This document shows positions 1 through 5,878 of a stretch of 5,999 bases of DNA, piece by piece. A model generated the notes under the pieces. The model saw nothing but the letters and a program-made list of their open reading frames with translations. It was not told the DNA's origin and made no database searches. The position numbers were made by a program, and so were the translations under genes. The stretch spans positions 1 to 5,999 of the forward strand of contig CAJONN010000212.1 in assembly GCA_905235955.1 (NCBI GenBank), read 5' to 3'. Within the stretch, counting starts at the first letter, position 1. The number at the start of each line of letters is the position of its first letter. The DNA comes from an uncultured Marinilabiliaceae bacterium (GTDB taxonomy: Bacteria > Bacteroidota > Bacteroidia > Bacteroidales > Marinilabiliaceae).

Positions 1-102
1 GCTAATATTGTGGAGGGCGCATAATTAGCAGGGGTTACGCTGCGCTCACCCCTGCCTGTATTCTTTCGCTCCTTCGGAGCTACTTCACTTGCGAAACTTA
101 AG
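1..102 (-). repeat. Dispersed hairpin-rich intergenic repeat, copy 1 (cut by the left window edge)
   Basis: Read on the minus strand from 102 to 1, this matches copy 2 (3086-3187) without gaps, with four mismatches in 102 positions by eye. It begins CTTAAGTTTCGCAAGT, followed by the small hairpin GCTCC-TTC-GGAGC on the plus strand (68-80) with its flanking CTTTC. A larger hairpin has arms GCAGGGGT (28-35) and ACCCCTGC (48-55). The element continues past base 1, so its far end is not visible. I see no reading frame with coding character in it. It lies beyond the ndk terminator, with its conserved end facing ndk. Such modular hairpins resemble REP or MITE-like elements, but no mobilising enzyme is present in this window. 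Confidence 0.85.
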
Positions 103-126
103 TAAAGATTTAATGCTATTGCAATG

Positions 127-146
127 CTTTCGCCCCTTCAGAGGGC
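127..146 (-). repeat. Isolated small hairpin unit related to the dispersed repeat
   Basis: CTTTC followed by GCCCC-TTCAGA-GGGC is a variant of the unit that recurs in the repeat elements: on the minus strand, a GC-rich arm, a GAA-containing loop, a GC-rich arm, then GAAAG. It lies outside the copy 1 boundary at 102. Together with the preceding ATTGCAAT (117-124) it resembles the inverted unit in copy 2, where ATTGCAAT (3217-3224) precedes the hairpin at 3235-3247. It may be a remnant of another element or part of a cluster. Confidence 0.55.
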
Positions 147-154
147 TTATATAG

Positions 155-191
155 AAAAGGTTGCCAAATATTGAACTTGGCAACCTTTTTT
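155..191 (-). terminator. Strong intrinsic terminator downstream of ndk, possibly bidirectional
   Basis: A perfect 13-bp stem pairs AAAAGGTTGCCAA (155-167) with TTGGCAACCTTTT (177-189) around a 9-base loop. On the minus strand the stem is followed by a short T-rich stretch (TTTTCTAT), placed about 30 bases after the ndk stop. On the plus strand it is followed by a run of six T, so it could also stop transcription entering from the left. Confidence 0.85.
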
Positions 192-218
192 ATATGTATT
201 GATGCGATGTGTTTTCTT

Positions 219-671
219 TTAATATTCCATCGAAGCTATTACTTCATCAGAACGAAGGAATTCGCGGCGACTGAAGAAGAATGCACTCTCGCGCTCAGCA
301 CTTGCATCAGAATCTGAGCCATGCACAGCGTTGTGCGACTTGCTGGTAGCAAAGAGCTTGCGAATAGTGCCCTCTGCAGCTTTGGCAGGGTCAGTAGCAC
401 CAATGAGTTTGCGGAAATCTTCTACAGCATTTTCTTTGAGCAGCACCATAGCTATGATTGGACCTGACGACATGAATTCGATGAGCTCCTGATAGAAAGG
501 TTTATCTTTGTGTTCGGCATAAAATTCTGCTGCATCTTCTAAGCTCAAACGTGTTGTTTTTATTGCAGCAATGGTAAAACCTGCTTCTTCAATCTTTGAG
601 AGAATATGACCAATGTGCTTGTTGTGTACAGCACCGGGCTTGATCATTGAGAACGTTTTATTGGTTGTCAT
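219..671 (-). CDS. ndk: Nucleoside diphosphate kinase
   Basis: Ndk transfers the gamma-phosphate of ATP to other (d)NDPs through a phosphohistidine intermediate in the cytoplasm, balancing nucleotide pools. The 150-residue product is close to the usual Ndk length. It carries the N-terminal FSMIKPGAV strand (residues 7-15) with the conserved Lys11, and the family signature NAVHGSD (114-120), whose His117 is the catalytic residue. It is followed by SAFFFSRREF (129-138), matching the family's conserved end region. The ATG at 669-671 is a suitable start directly before the conserved N-terminus. No Shine-Dalgarno is seen, only an A/T-rich leader, as is usual for Bacteroidetes. It is a single-gene unit, transcribed divergently from nrnA, with its own promoter (700-730) and terminator (155-191). 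The gene appears intact. Confidence 0.97.
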   Translation of the reverse strand: MTTNKTFSMIKPGAVHNKHIGHILSKIEEAGFTIAAIKTTRLSLEDAAEFYAEHKDKPFYQELIEFMSSGPIIAMVLLKENAVEDFRKLIGATDPAKAAEGTIRKLFATSKSHNAVHGSDSDASAERESAFFFSRREFLRSDEVIASMEY

Positions 672-699
672 AATTTTTAGTAGATTTTCTATTATGAGA

Positions 700-730
700 C
701 TAAATTACTTTTATTTTTGCAATTAACAAA
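700..730 (-). promoter_or_regulatory. Candidate Bacteroidetes-type promoter for ndk
   Basis: On the minus strand TTTG (complement of 727-730) is followed after exactly 19 bases by TAATTTAG (complement of 700-707). This matches the Bacteroidetes sigma factor consensus TTTG-N19-TAnnTTTG at 11 of 12 specified positions or wildcards, with one mismatch in the -7 box. Predicted transcription would start around 690-695, giving a short leader of roughly 20-25 bases before the ATG. The -33 box lies inside the left arm of the inverted repeat at 721-754. Confidence 0.6.
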
Positions 731-754
731 ATTTTACTTATGTTTTTGTTAATT
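721..754. repeat. Perfect 11-bp inverted repeat in the ndk/nrnA intergenic region (IR-A)
   Basis: AATTAACAAAA (721-731) and TTTTGTTAATT (744-754) are exact reverse complements separated by 12 bases. The left arm contains the candidate -33 box of ndk. The arrangement suits a dimeric repressor or activator site. It is A/T-rich, so chance or simple DNA curvature cannot be excluded. Confidence 0.5.
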
Positions 755-762
755 TCGCAATC

Positions 763-811
763 GATTTATATCATAAACTATGGGTTAATAGCTCTTTTGC
801 TGATATAAATC
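763..811. repeat. Second perfect 11-bp inverted repeat in the same intergenic region (IR-B)
   Basis: GATTTATATCA (763-773) and TGATATAAATC (801-811) are exact reverse complements separated by 27 bases. The right arm lies directly before the candidate nrnA -7 box (814-821). This would be compatible with an operator controlling the nrnA operon, or with looping. No regulator is encoded nearby. Confidence 0.45.
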
Positions 812-813
812 AC

Positions 814-821
814 TTTATTTG
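814..821 (+). promoter_or_regulatory. Weak candidate -7 box for the nrnA operon
   Basis: TTTATTTG differs from TAnnTTTG by one base and lies 28 bases before the nrnA ATG. The only nearby TTTG (796-799) is 14 bases upstream, which is shorter than the usual 19 or so. Some promoter must exist in this divergent region, but this particular assignment is weak. Confidence 0.3.
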
Positions 822-849
822 TGTTTTTAATCACCAATAATGTCTCAAA

Positions 850-1884
850 ATGTTATTACCACAGGCTGATATTGATAATTTTGTTAAAATAATCAACAAC
901 AACCAATCGTTTGTACTGACGTGTCACACCAATCCCGATGGCGATGCTTTGGGCTCAACCTTAGCACTATGCAAAGCGCTAAATAATATAGGTAAAAGTG
1001 CCACAGTAATTACGCCCGACTTAGCTCCATCGTTTTACTCATGGATGCCCGGCTTCAAAACATTGCACACCTACGAGCGTGAAACCGAAGATTGCGACAA
1101 ACTGATAGATGCAGCCGATGCCATTTTGATAATGGACTACAACGACCTAAAACGCGTAAAGACGCTTGGTGAAAAAATAACATCAGTAGCCCACAAGCAC
1201 TTGATAATGATAGACCATCACCTCGACCCACTGATAGACCCCGAAGTAAAATTCTCATACCCAGAGGCTTCAGCTACGTGCGAATTGGTTTACAATATAC
1301 TCAAAGCTGCGCAACTAACCAACGCTATAGACGTTGAAGTGGCGCAAAATATATACACAGGCATCATTACAGATACGGGCGGACTATCGTACAACTCGAG
1401 CACCCCTGACCTTTATCTCACTGTGGCAGAACTGCTACGCATTGGCATCGATAAACCTGCCATACACGAGAAAATATTCAATAACAAAACCATACGCCGG
1501 CTCAAACTGCTTGGCTACACACTGAGCCATAAGCTACACCGAATAGAGAAATATCCGCTTGCTATTATGACGCTGAATGCCAAAGAGTTGGAACAATACA
1601 ACTACAACACTGGCGACACCGAGGGCTTTGTAAACTATCCGCTACAAGTGAAAGACGTAATAGCTACAGCATTTATAATGGAACGCCCCGACGGCGTGAA
1701 AATATCGATGCGCTCAAAAGGTGAATTCCCTGTTAATGACTTCTTGGCACAACAATTTAATGGTGGCGGACACAAAAATGCAGCCGGAGCTAACTTCAAC
1801 GGACCATTGGAAGAGGCCGTAGAACGATATACACAAAACATAGTGCCATACTATGCCAAATGGCTCAAAGCACAAACAAAATGA
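850..1884 (+). CDS. nrnA: Bifunctional oligoribonuclease/pAp phosphatase NrnA (DHH/DHHA1 family)
   Basis: NrnA-type enzymes degrade 2-5-nucleotide RNA fragments and dephosphorylate pAp, using Mn2+ bound by DHH-family aspartates and histidines. The 344-residue protein shows the full motif series: HTNPDGDALGS (26-36), Asp96 in IMDYND, the name-giving DHH at 122-124, and ITDTGG (173-178) with Asp175. The C-terminal DHHA1 substrate-binding domain ends in GGGHKNAAGA (305-314). Length is typical for NrnA, and much shorter than RecJ. No CBS or membrane segments are seen, so it is not a GdpP-type enzyme and should be cytoplasmic. An ATG at 840 is out of frame and hits a stop quickly, which supports the start at 850. 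It is the first gene of a three-gene unit: its TGA overlaps the ATG of the next gene (ATGA, 1881-1884), which suggests translational coupling. Confidence 0.95.
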   Translation: MLLPQADIDNFVKIINNNQSFVLTCHTNPDGDALGSTLALCKALNNIGKSATVITPDLAPSFYSWMPGFKTLHTYERETEDCDKLIDAADAILIMDYNDLKRVKTLGEKITSVAHKHLIMIDHHLDPLIDPEVKFSYPEASATCELVYNILKAAQLTNAIDVEVAQNIYTGIITDTGGLSYNSSTPDLYLTVAELLRIGIDKPAIHEKIFNNKTIRRLKLLGYTLSHKLHRIEKYPLAIMTLNAKELEQYNYNTGDTEGFVNYPLQVKDVIATAFIMERPDGVKISMRSKGEFPVNDFLAQQFNGGGHKNAAGANFNGPLEEAVERYTQNIVPYYAKWLKAQTK

Positions 1885-2390
1885 GAGCTCTTGGTGGCAT
1901 CATATTAGCTATCAGTTTGTTACTTGTTGCGTGCCAACAAGAGCAACAGCAGCGCAGGCGCGCAACAAAGCAAGAGCTAATAGCCTACAACCAAAAATTG
2001 GTAAAAATGGACTCGGCTGCCATTTGCTACTATTGCCACCAAAACAACCTCGACAGCATTCCGAATACGCAAGGACTTTGGATGACAATAACGGAGCAAG
2101 GCATAGGCGACAACATACAGAAAAACAACGTAGTAACACTCTCGTATAGCATAAGCGACCTGCTTGGCAACATATATTACACCTCGCAACACGACGGGCT
2201 AAAAGTGATAAAAGTAGGGCAGGGCAACGATGTGATGGCGCTTGATATGGCGCTGCCACAACTACGCAATGGCGCAAAAGCCACACTCATTGTAATGCCC
2301 GACCTTGCCTACGGATTGCGAGGTGACGATGCAAAAATAGATGGGCGCATAATATTGCGTTACGACATAGAAGTAGTAAGGGTAGAATGA
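1881..2390 (+). CDS. FKBP-type peptidyl-prolyl isomerase lipoprotein, GldI-like
   Basis: This is predicted to be a periplasmic lipid-anchored prolyl cis-trans isomerase or chaperone. From the ATG at 1881 the 169-residue product opens with a lipoprotein signal, MRALGGIILAISLLLVAC, with lipobox LVAC and acylated Cys18. A start at 1860 in the same frame would add seven residues. I prefer 1881 because it gives a canonical signal peptide and the ATGA overlap with nrnA. After a Gln/Arg-rich linker and a helix (about 33-57), the FKBP fold runs from VVTLSYSISDLLGNIYYTS (84-102) to VMPDLAYGLRGD (138-149) and ILRYDIEVVRV. The LAYG-x-RGD segment and final YDIEV strand resemble the gliding-motility lipoprotein GldI from memory. 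Some catalytic-pocket aromatics look diverged, so activity is unproven. A CYYCH motif lies at 49-53. Its stop overlaps the next start. Confidence 0.85.
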   Translation: MRALGGIILAISLLLVACQQEQQQRRRATKQELIAYNQKLVKMDSAAICYYCHQNNLDSIPNTQGLWMTITEQGIGDNIQKNNVVTLSYSISDLLGNIYYTSQHDGLKVIKVGQGNDVMALDMALPQLRNGAKATLIVMPDLAYGLRGDDAKIDGRIILRYDIEVVRVE

Positions 2391-3082
2391 ATAAGCAACT
2401 CAACATATTATTAGCAGCTATAGTTTTGGCTGTTGCTGCTTGCTCTGACGACAAAACCGACGATACTATAAAAGGTATAGCCTCAGTAGAGCTCAACGAT
2501 ACGCTTGTAGCATTGCACTACTACGACAACACCTACGTGTTAGCAGACGAATATAGAGCTGGTCTGACCGACTCGGCACGCGTCTATTTCTGCATCAATT
2601 CTACACAACGCCTTGTCGACACAGCCTCAATATTCAATGCCAACGTACGAGAACTATCGGCCGACCTGCGTACACCAATAGTATATCGCACAGCCAACTT
2701 GCTGTCAGACACCGCAATATGCGTGCCCACCGACATGCACATAACGCGCGACTTTCGGCATCTCGACTTCTTCAACATATCAGTGCACTACGCCACACTA
2801 CCCAACAACGACGACAAAACATACCTTGTGCAGTGCAGCACAGAGCAAGAAGCCAGTACCGATAGCCTTGTAGTGCTATGGCTACGCCACAGTCAGCTAC
2901 GCTCAGATAGCACGCTATATATAGAACACAACACCATCAGCGTGCCACTAAACATACTGATACCGCCCGACTCATTGCAGCGCGAGCGAATATACCTCAA
3001 AGTAAAAATGCTTGCCGAAGGCGGCGACACCATAGTAAACGACTATATATATAGTTTTGTGAATATTGAACCATATTATTGA
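2387..3082 (+). CDS. Putative NigD-like lipoprotein
   Basis: The exact function is unknown. The 231-residue protein begins with a clear lipoprotein signal, MNKQLNILLAAIVLAVAACS (lipobox AVAAC, Cys19), followed by an Asp-rich spacer, so it is probably anchored in the outer membrane. The layout recalls NigD-like proteins (an N-terminal OB-like domain plus a C-terminal beta-sandwich). A first domain holds DNTYVLADE and DSARVYFCIN (about 31-105). DFRHLDFFNISVHYA (122-136) corresponds to the family's conserved 'YLN' strand. SLVVLWLRHSQ (160-170) corresponds to the 'LRHN' strand, and a final strand pair follows (200-226). This match is by pattern memory and is moderate. NigD was named from a bacteriocin locus in Bacteroides/Prevotella, but most homologues have no known role. 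The ATGA overlap with the preceding gene supports one operon. A TGA-TAG double stop precedes the repeat element. Confidence 0.85.
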   Translation: MNKQLNILLAAIVLAVAACSDDKTDDTIKGIASVELNDTLVALHYYDNTYVLADEYRAGLTDSARVYFCINSTQRLVDTASIFNANVRELSADLRTPIVYRTANLLSDTAICVPTDMHITRDFRHLDFFNISVHYATLPNNDDKTYLVQCSTEQEASTDSLVVLWLRHSQLRSDSTLYIEHNTISVPLNILIPPDSLQRERIYLKVKMLAEGGDTIVNDYIYSFVNIEPYY

Positions 3083-3085
3083 TAG

Positions 3086-3276
3086 CTCAAGTTTCGCAAG
3101 TGAAGTAGCTCCGAAGGAGCGAAAGAATATAGGCAGGGGTGAGCGCAGCGTAACCCCTGCTAATCATACGCCCTCCACAATATTAGCCCTGAAGGGGCGA
3201 AAGAACAATAACGCACAATTGCAATCGATCTTTCGACCCTTCGGGGCTCTGTACATTTCTACTTGCGAAAGTTGAG
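3086..3276 (+). repeat. Dispersed hairpin-rich repeat, copy 2, with terminal inverted repeats (MITE-like)
   Basis: This 191-bp element fills most of the first half of the 348-bp gap between the operon and the next gene. Its ends, CTCAAGTTTCGCAAGT (3086-3101) and ACTTGCGAAAGTTGAG (3261-3276), are reverse complements with one mismatch. Inside, in order, are GCTCC-GAA-GGAGC plus GAAAGA (3108-3126), an 8-bp stem GCAGGGGT/ACCCCTGC (3133-3160), GCCCT-GAA-GGGGC plus GAAAGA (3186-3204), and an inverted unit GACCC-TTC-GGGGC preceded by TCTTTC (3229-3247). The first 102 bases match copy 1 at 98 positions. I see no clear target-site duplication. A 69-codon open frame runs across it but is dictated by the repeat. 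The hairpins lack T-runs, so they are not classical terminators, yet no other terminator follows the operon. Confidence 0.85.
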
Positions 3277-3332
3277 TATGTTTTACAGAATGTAGATTGT
3301 ACGGAATTGTTAAAAATAATAAATGTGATTTA

Positions 3333-3340
3333 TATTTTTG
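3333..3340 (+). promoter_or_regulatory. Candidate -7 promoter box for the large surface-protein gene
   Basis: TATTTTTG matches TAnnTTTG exactly. A -33 match is weak: ATTG at 3306-3309 lies 23 bases upstream. Transcription from here would give a leader of roughly 60-85 bases. That leader includes a run of eleven T (3349-3359) placed near the expected transcription start. The rest of 3277-3430 shows no other recognisable feature. Confidence 0.5.
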
Positions 3341-3430
3341 TGTAATTGTTTTTTTTTTTACAAATTAGCACCAGTTTTTTGACGAAAATAATATCAGAGT
3401 CATTAGAACAAAATTTTACGATTTTTTGCG

Positions 3431-5800
3431 GTGGCAACCTTGAGTGCGTTTGCTTCGGCAGCTATGGCGCAAGACAAATATGTTAAGGTAACAACCGAGC
3501 CCACAGATTGGTCTGGCGACTACCTTATTGTCTATGAAGATGGCAATGGCAACGTTGCATTCAATGGTGGGTTAGAAACGTTGGATATTGTAAGTAACAC
3601 TATTCAAGTTGTGATTAGTGAAAACTCTATAGAGGCAAATGAGGTAACAAATGCTGCCAAATTTACTATTGCGGCTGTAGAAGGAGGATATTCAGTGAAA
3701 GCGGCAAATGGAAAATATATTGGACAAACATCTGATGCTAATGGATTGAAGGCGCAAGACTCATATTTGATAAACTCAATTTCATTAGATTCTGAAGGAA
3801 ATTCTGAAATTATTTCAATTTTATTAGATTCTGATGGAAATCCTATTCCAAGTGCACGTTTACGTTATAATGCAACAATCAATGAATTGCGTTTTCGTTA
3901 TTACAAATCAGCTACATATACTGTGCAAAAAGCTATTCAACTTTATAAGTTCAATGGCACAACATCATCTCTTTCCGCTCCCACCATTTCGGCTACAGCA
4001 ACTGCATTTGAAGAGAAAACCACTATAACTATTACAGCTGACGAAGGTGCTGACATCTACTACACTCTCAACGGCTCAGAACCAACTACCGAAAGCACAA
4101 AATATACCGAACCTTTCGATGTTACTGAAAGCCTTACCGTGAAAGCTATTGCAGTGAAAGATGGCGAAGAGAGTGATGTGAAAGAGCTTGAGGTAAAAAA
4201 GATAGGAACTATCACTTTGGGAGATGCTGCTGCGTGGGTTAATACACAAGATGCTAAAAACGTAGCAAATGGTGATGTTTATAGGGTAACACCTGACAAT
4301 GCACTTGACAATGCAAAAGTGCTATATGTAAACGGCAACAAAATATTTGTGCGCCAAGGCGAAGTAGCTTTCACTCTATATAAGTTCCCAGAGAATAATA
4401 CGGTAAAAGCTAATAGTGTGCTAAGCGGTAGCTTTGTAGCTCAGTTGGTGTCGTATTATGGCATATTTGAGTTCTCAAGCACTGAGCTAACCAATTGGGA
4501 TAATATAACTGTAGCACCAAGTGAGGAAGATGCAGCGCCTAAAACAGTTATAGTAAAAAATATCTTCTATCGTGGTCAGCTTAGCGATAAGGTGAAATTA
4601 GAAAATGTTTTCCTCGAAAAAGATGGCGAAACATATTATGCTACCAAAGGTGGATTCAAGACTAAGATTGAAGCTTGGGATGAGGGCGTAGAAAAACCTA
4701 CTGATATTGAAGATAAACTTTTTGATATTGTTGCTATTGTATCTAATACAGAGAAAAATCATGGCGGTTGTCTGACAGTTTTGTCTATTGAAGAAAAGGG
4801 TACAGCAACTGTTTCGAAGCCTGAGTTTAGCATTGCTGGTGGCTCTATTGCAGAGGGTACTATTATTACCATAAGCACTAAAACTGAGGGCGCAACAATA
4901 TATTACACTACCAACGGTCAGATACCAACAACTGGAAGCACCGAATATACCGATGGTGTAATAGCCGAAGCAGGCGTAACAGAGATAAAGGCCATTGCAG
5001 TGAAGGATGGCGAAGAGAGCGATATAGCTTCAATCAGCATTACTGTAGTTGAGGCATATAGTCTCAGCCAATTCAAAGCATTGCAAGCAGGTACTGAAGG
5101 TTTGCTTCAGTTTAGCAATGCTGTGATAAAATACATCTACGCTCCTGAAGGCAAAACACCAGAAGTATACATAGCCAGTGAAGATGGCACCGGACTTCTG
5201 CTCTATATGAAAGACTTCCCAGTAGAAAAATATGCAACGGGCAATAAAATCTCAGGTAGCGTATGGGGTAAGTCGCAAATATACAATGGCAAGCACGAAG
5301 TTACAGAGGTTAAAGATAAGACCAATTATGACAATATAATAGTTGTAGGCAAAGGCAGCACTGAGGCTATTAAGGTTACAGCCATAGCGGCACAAGCCGA
5401 TAAATATGCCGAAGCACTTGTGCAGATAGATGGCTATATAAAGGTGGTAGATAACAAGGTATGTATAGTTGATGAGGCTACTGATGTAGTAGCTACATTG
5501 GAGGTTTATAATGCATTCAAACTCAATGATTATCCGGAGTTGACAGAATGGGATGGAAAGCCAATAACCATAAAAGGCATTATTACTCATTATGTGTCAA
5601 CAAGCAAAGACACATGGGAAATTTGCCCAACAGCCAATCCGACAGCTGAAAATGCCACAGAAAATGCTACAGCAGTGCGTGCTATTGATGCCAATGCATT
5701 CGATGAAAATGCACCGATATACAATTTGCAAGGTCAGCGTGTAAGCAAAGGCGCAAAAGGCATTCTGATTCAGAATGGCAAGAAATATCTTGTAAAGTAA
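3431..5800 (+). CDS. Secreted multi-domain protein with two chitobiase-C-terminal-like (CHB_HEX_C_1) repeats and a T9SS-like C-terminal motif; start codon uncertain
   Basis: The role is unknown; it is probably an exported or surface-attached binding or structural protein. The only standard start is the GTG at 3431 (789 residues), which leaves an unusually short signal (cut near AMA-QD) with no basic n-region. Codons just upstream read NKILRFFAVATLSAF, a normal signal start, but the expected ATG position (3404-3406) is TAG. Numbering from the GTG, residues 16-175 form a beta-rich domain beginning KYVKVTTEPTDWSGDYLI and ending QKAIQLYKF. CHB_HEX-like repeat 1 (182-256) contains IYYTLNGSEPTTESTKYT and KAIAVKDGEESD. 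An OB-like region spans 259-456. CHB_HEX-like repeat 2 is at 459-540, and a second OB-like region spans 543-738. The C-terminus IYNLQGQRVSKG...NGKKYLVK (763-789) is a common Bacteroidales tail resembling the type IX secretion sorting domain. No catalytic motif is recognised. It stands alone, between its own promoter candidate and a terminator. Confidence 0.85.
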   Translation: MATLSAFASAAMAQDKYVKVTTEPTDWSGDYLIVYEDGNGNVAFNGGLETLDIVSNTIQVVISENSIEANEVTNAAKFTIAAVEGGYSVKAANGKYIGQTSDANGLKAQDSYLINSISLDSEGNSEIISILLDSDGNPIPSARLRYNATINELRFRYYKSATYTVQKAIQLYKFNGTTSSLSAPTISATATAFEEKTTITITADEGADIYYTLNGSEPTTESTKYTEPFDVTESLTVKAIAVKDGEESDVKELEVKKIGTITLGDAAAWVNTQDAKNVANGDVYRVTPDNALDNAKVLYVNGNKIFVRQGEVAFTLYKFPENNTVKANSVLSGSFVAQLVSYYGIFEFSSTELTNWDNITVAPSEEDAAPKTVIVKNIFYRGQLSDKVKLENVFLEKDGETYYATKGGFKTKIEAWDEGVEKPTDIEDKLFDIVAIVSNTEKNHGGCLTVLSIEEKGTATVSKPEFSIAGGSIAEGTIITISTKTEGATIYYTTNGQIPTTGSTEYTDGVIAEAGVTEIKAIAVKDGEESDIASISITVVEAYSLSQFKALQAGTEGLLQFSNAVIKYIYAPEGKTPEVYIASEDGTGLLLYMKDFPVEKYATGNKISGSVWGKSQIYNGKHEVTEVKDKTNYDNIIVVGKGSTEAIKVTAIAAQADKYAEALVQIDGYIKVVDNKVCIVDEATDVVATLEVYNAFKLNDYPELTEWDGKPITIKGIITHYVSTSKDTWEICPTANPTAENATENATAVRAIDANAFDENAPIYNLQGQRVSKGAKGILIQNGKKYLVK
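3776..3853 (+). repeat. Tandem 39-bp duplication inside the surface-protein gene
   Basis: Two adjacent 39-bp units (3776-3814 and 3815-3853) agree at 25 of their first 27 bases and then diverge. They encode SISLDSEGN and SILLDSDGN, giving a 13-residue period at residues 116-141. The frame is preserved. It is probably a slipped-strand duplication that lengthened a loop of the N-terminal beta domain. Confidence 0.65.
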
Positions 5801-5826
5801 AAAAACTATTTTTCCAGATAAAAACA

Positions 5827-5864
5827 GAAAACTCCGCACTACATTGTTGTAGTGCGGAGTTTTT
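5827..5864 (+). terminator. Strong intrinsic terminator after the surface-protein gene
   Basis: A perfect 16-bp stem (5828-5843 with 5848-5863) has the core ACTCCGCACTACA paired to TGTAGTGCGGAGT around the tetraloop TTGT. It is flanked by A's on the left and a run of five T on the right, 27 bases after the TAA. On the minus strand the hairpin is also followed by TTTTCTGTTTTT, so it may work in both directions. Confidence 0.92.
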
Positions 5865-5878
5865 GTATATAGTAAGGC

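Noticed and set aside
1860..1880. Alternative ATG at 1860 for the FKBP lipoprotein
   Set aside because: It would put MAQSTNK before the signal peptide and overlap nrnA by 25 bases; the ATG at 1881 gives a canonical lipoprotein signal and an ATGA overlap.
1912..2286. Minus-strand 124-codon frame opposite the FKBP lipoprotein gene
   Set aside because: Antisense to a well-supported gene with a lipobox and FKBP motifs; Cys/Leu/Arg-rich composition without recognisable features.
3133..3160. GCAGGGGT/ACCCCTGC hairpin as the operon's intrinsic terminator
   Set aside because: The stem is strong but no T-run follows on either strand, so it does not fit a classical intrinsic terminator, although an attenuating effect is possible.
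3066..3275. 69-codon plus-strand open frame running through repeat copy 2
   Set aside because: It overlaps the end of the NigD-like gene and its sequence is dictated by repeat hairpins; no domain or signal is visible and the amino-acid pattern is not protein-like.
1..3280. CRISPR array or composite transposon carrying cargo between copies 1 and 2
   Set aside because: Repeats are few, long, inverted and irregularly spaced, with no spacers or cas genes; the genes between them are housekeeping or operon genes rather than cargo, and there is no transposase.
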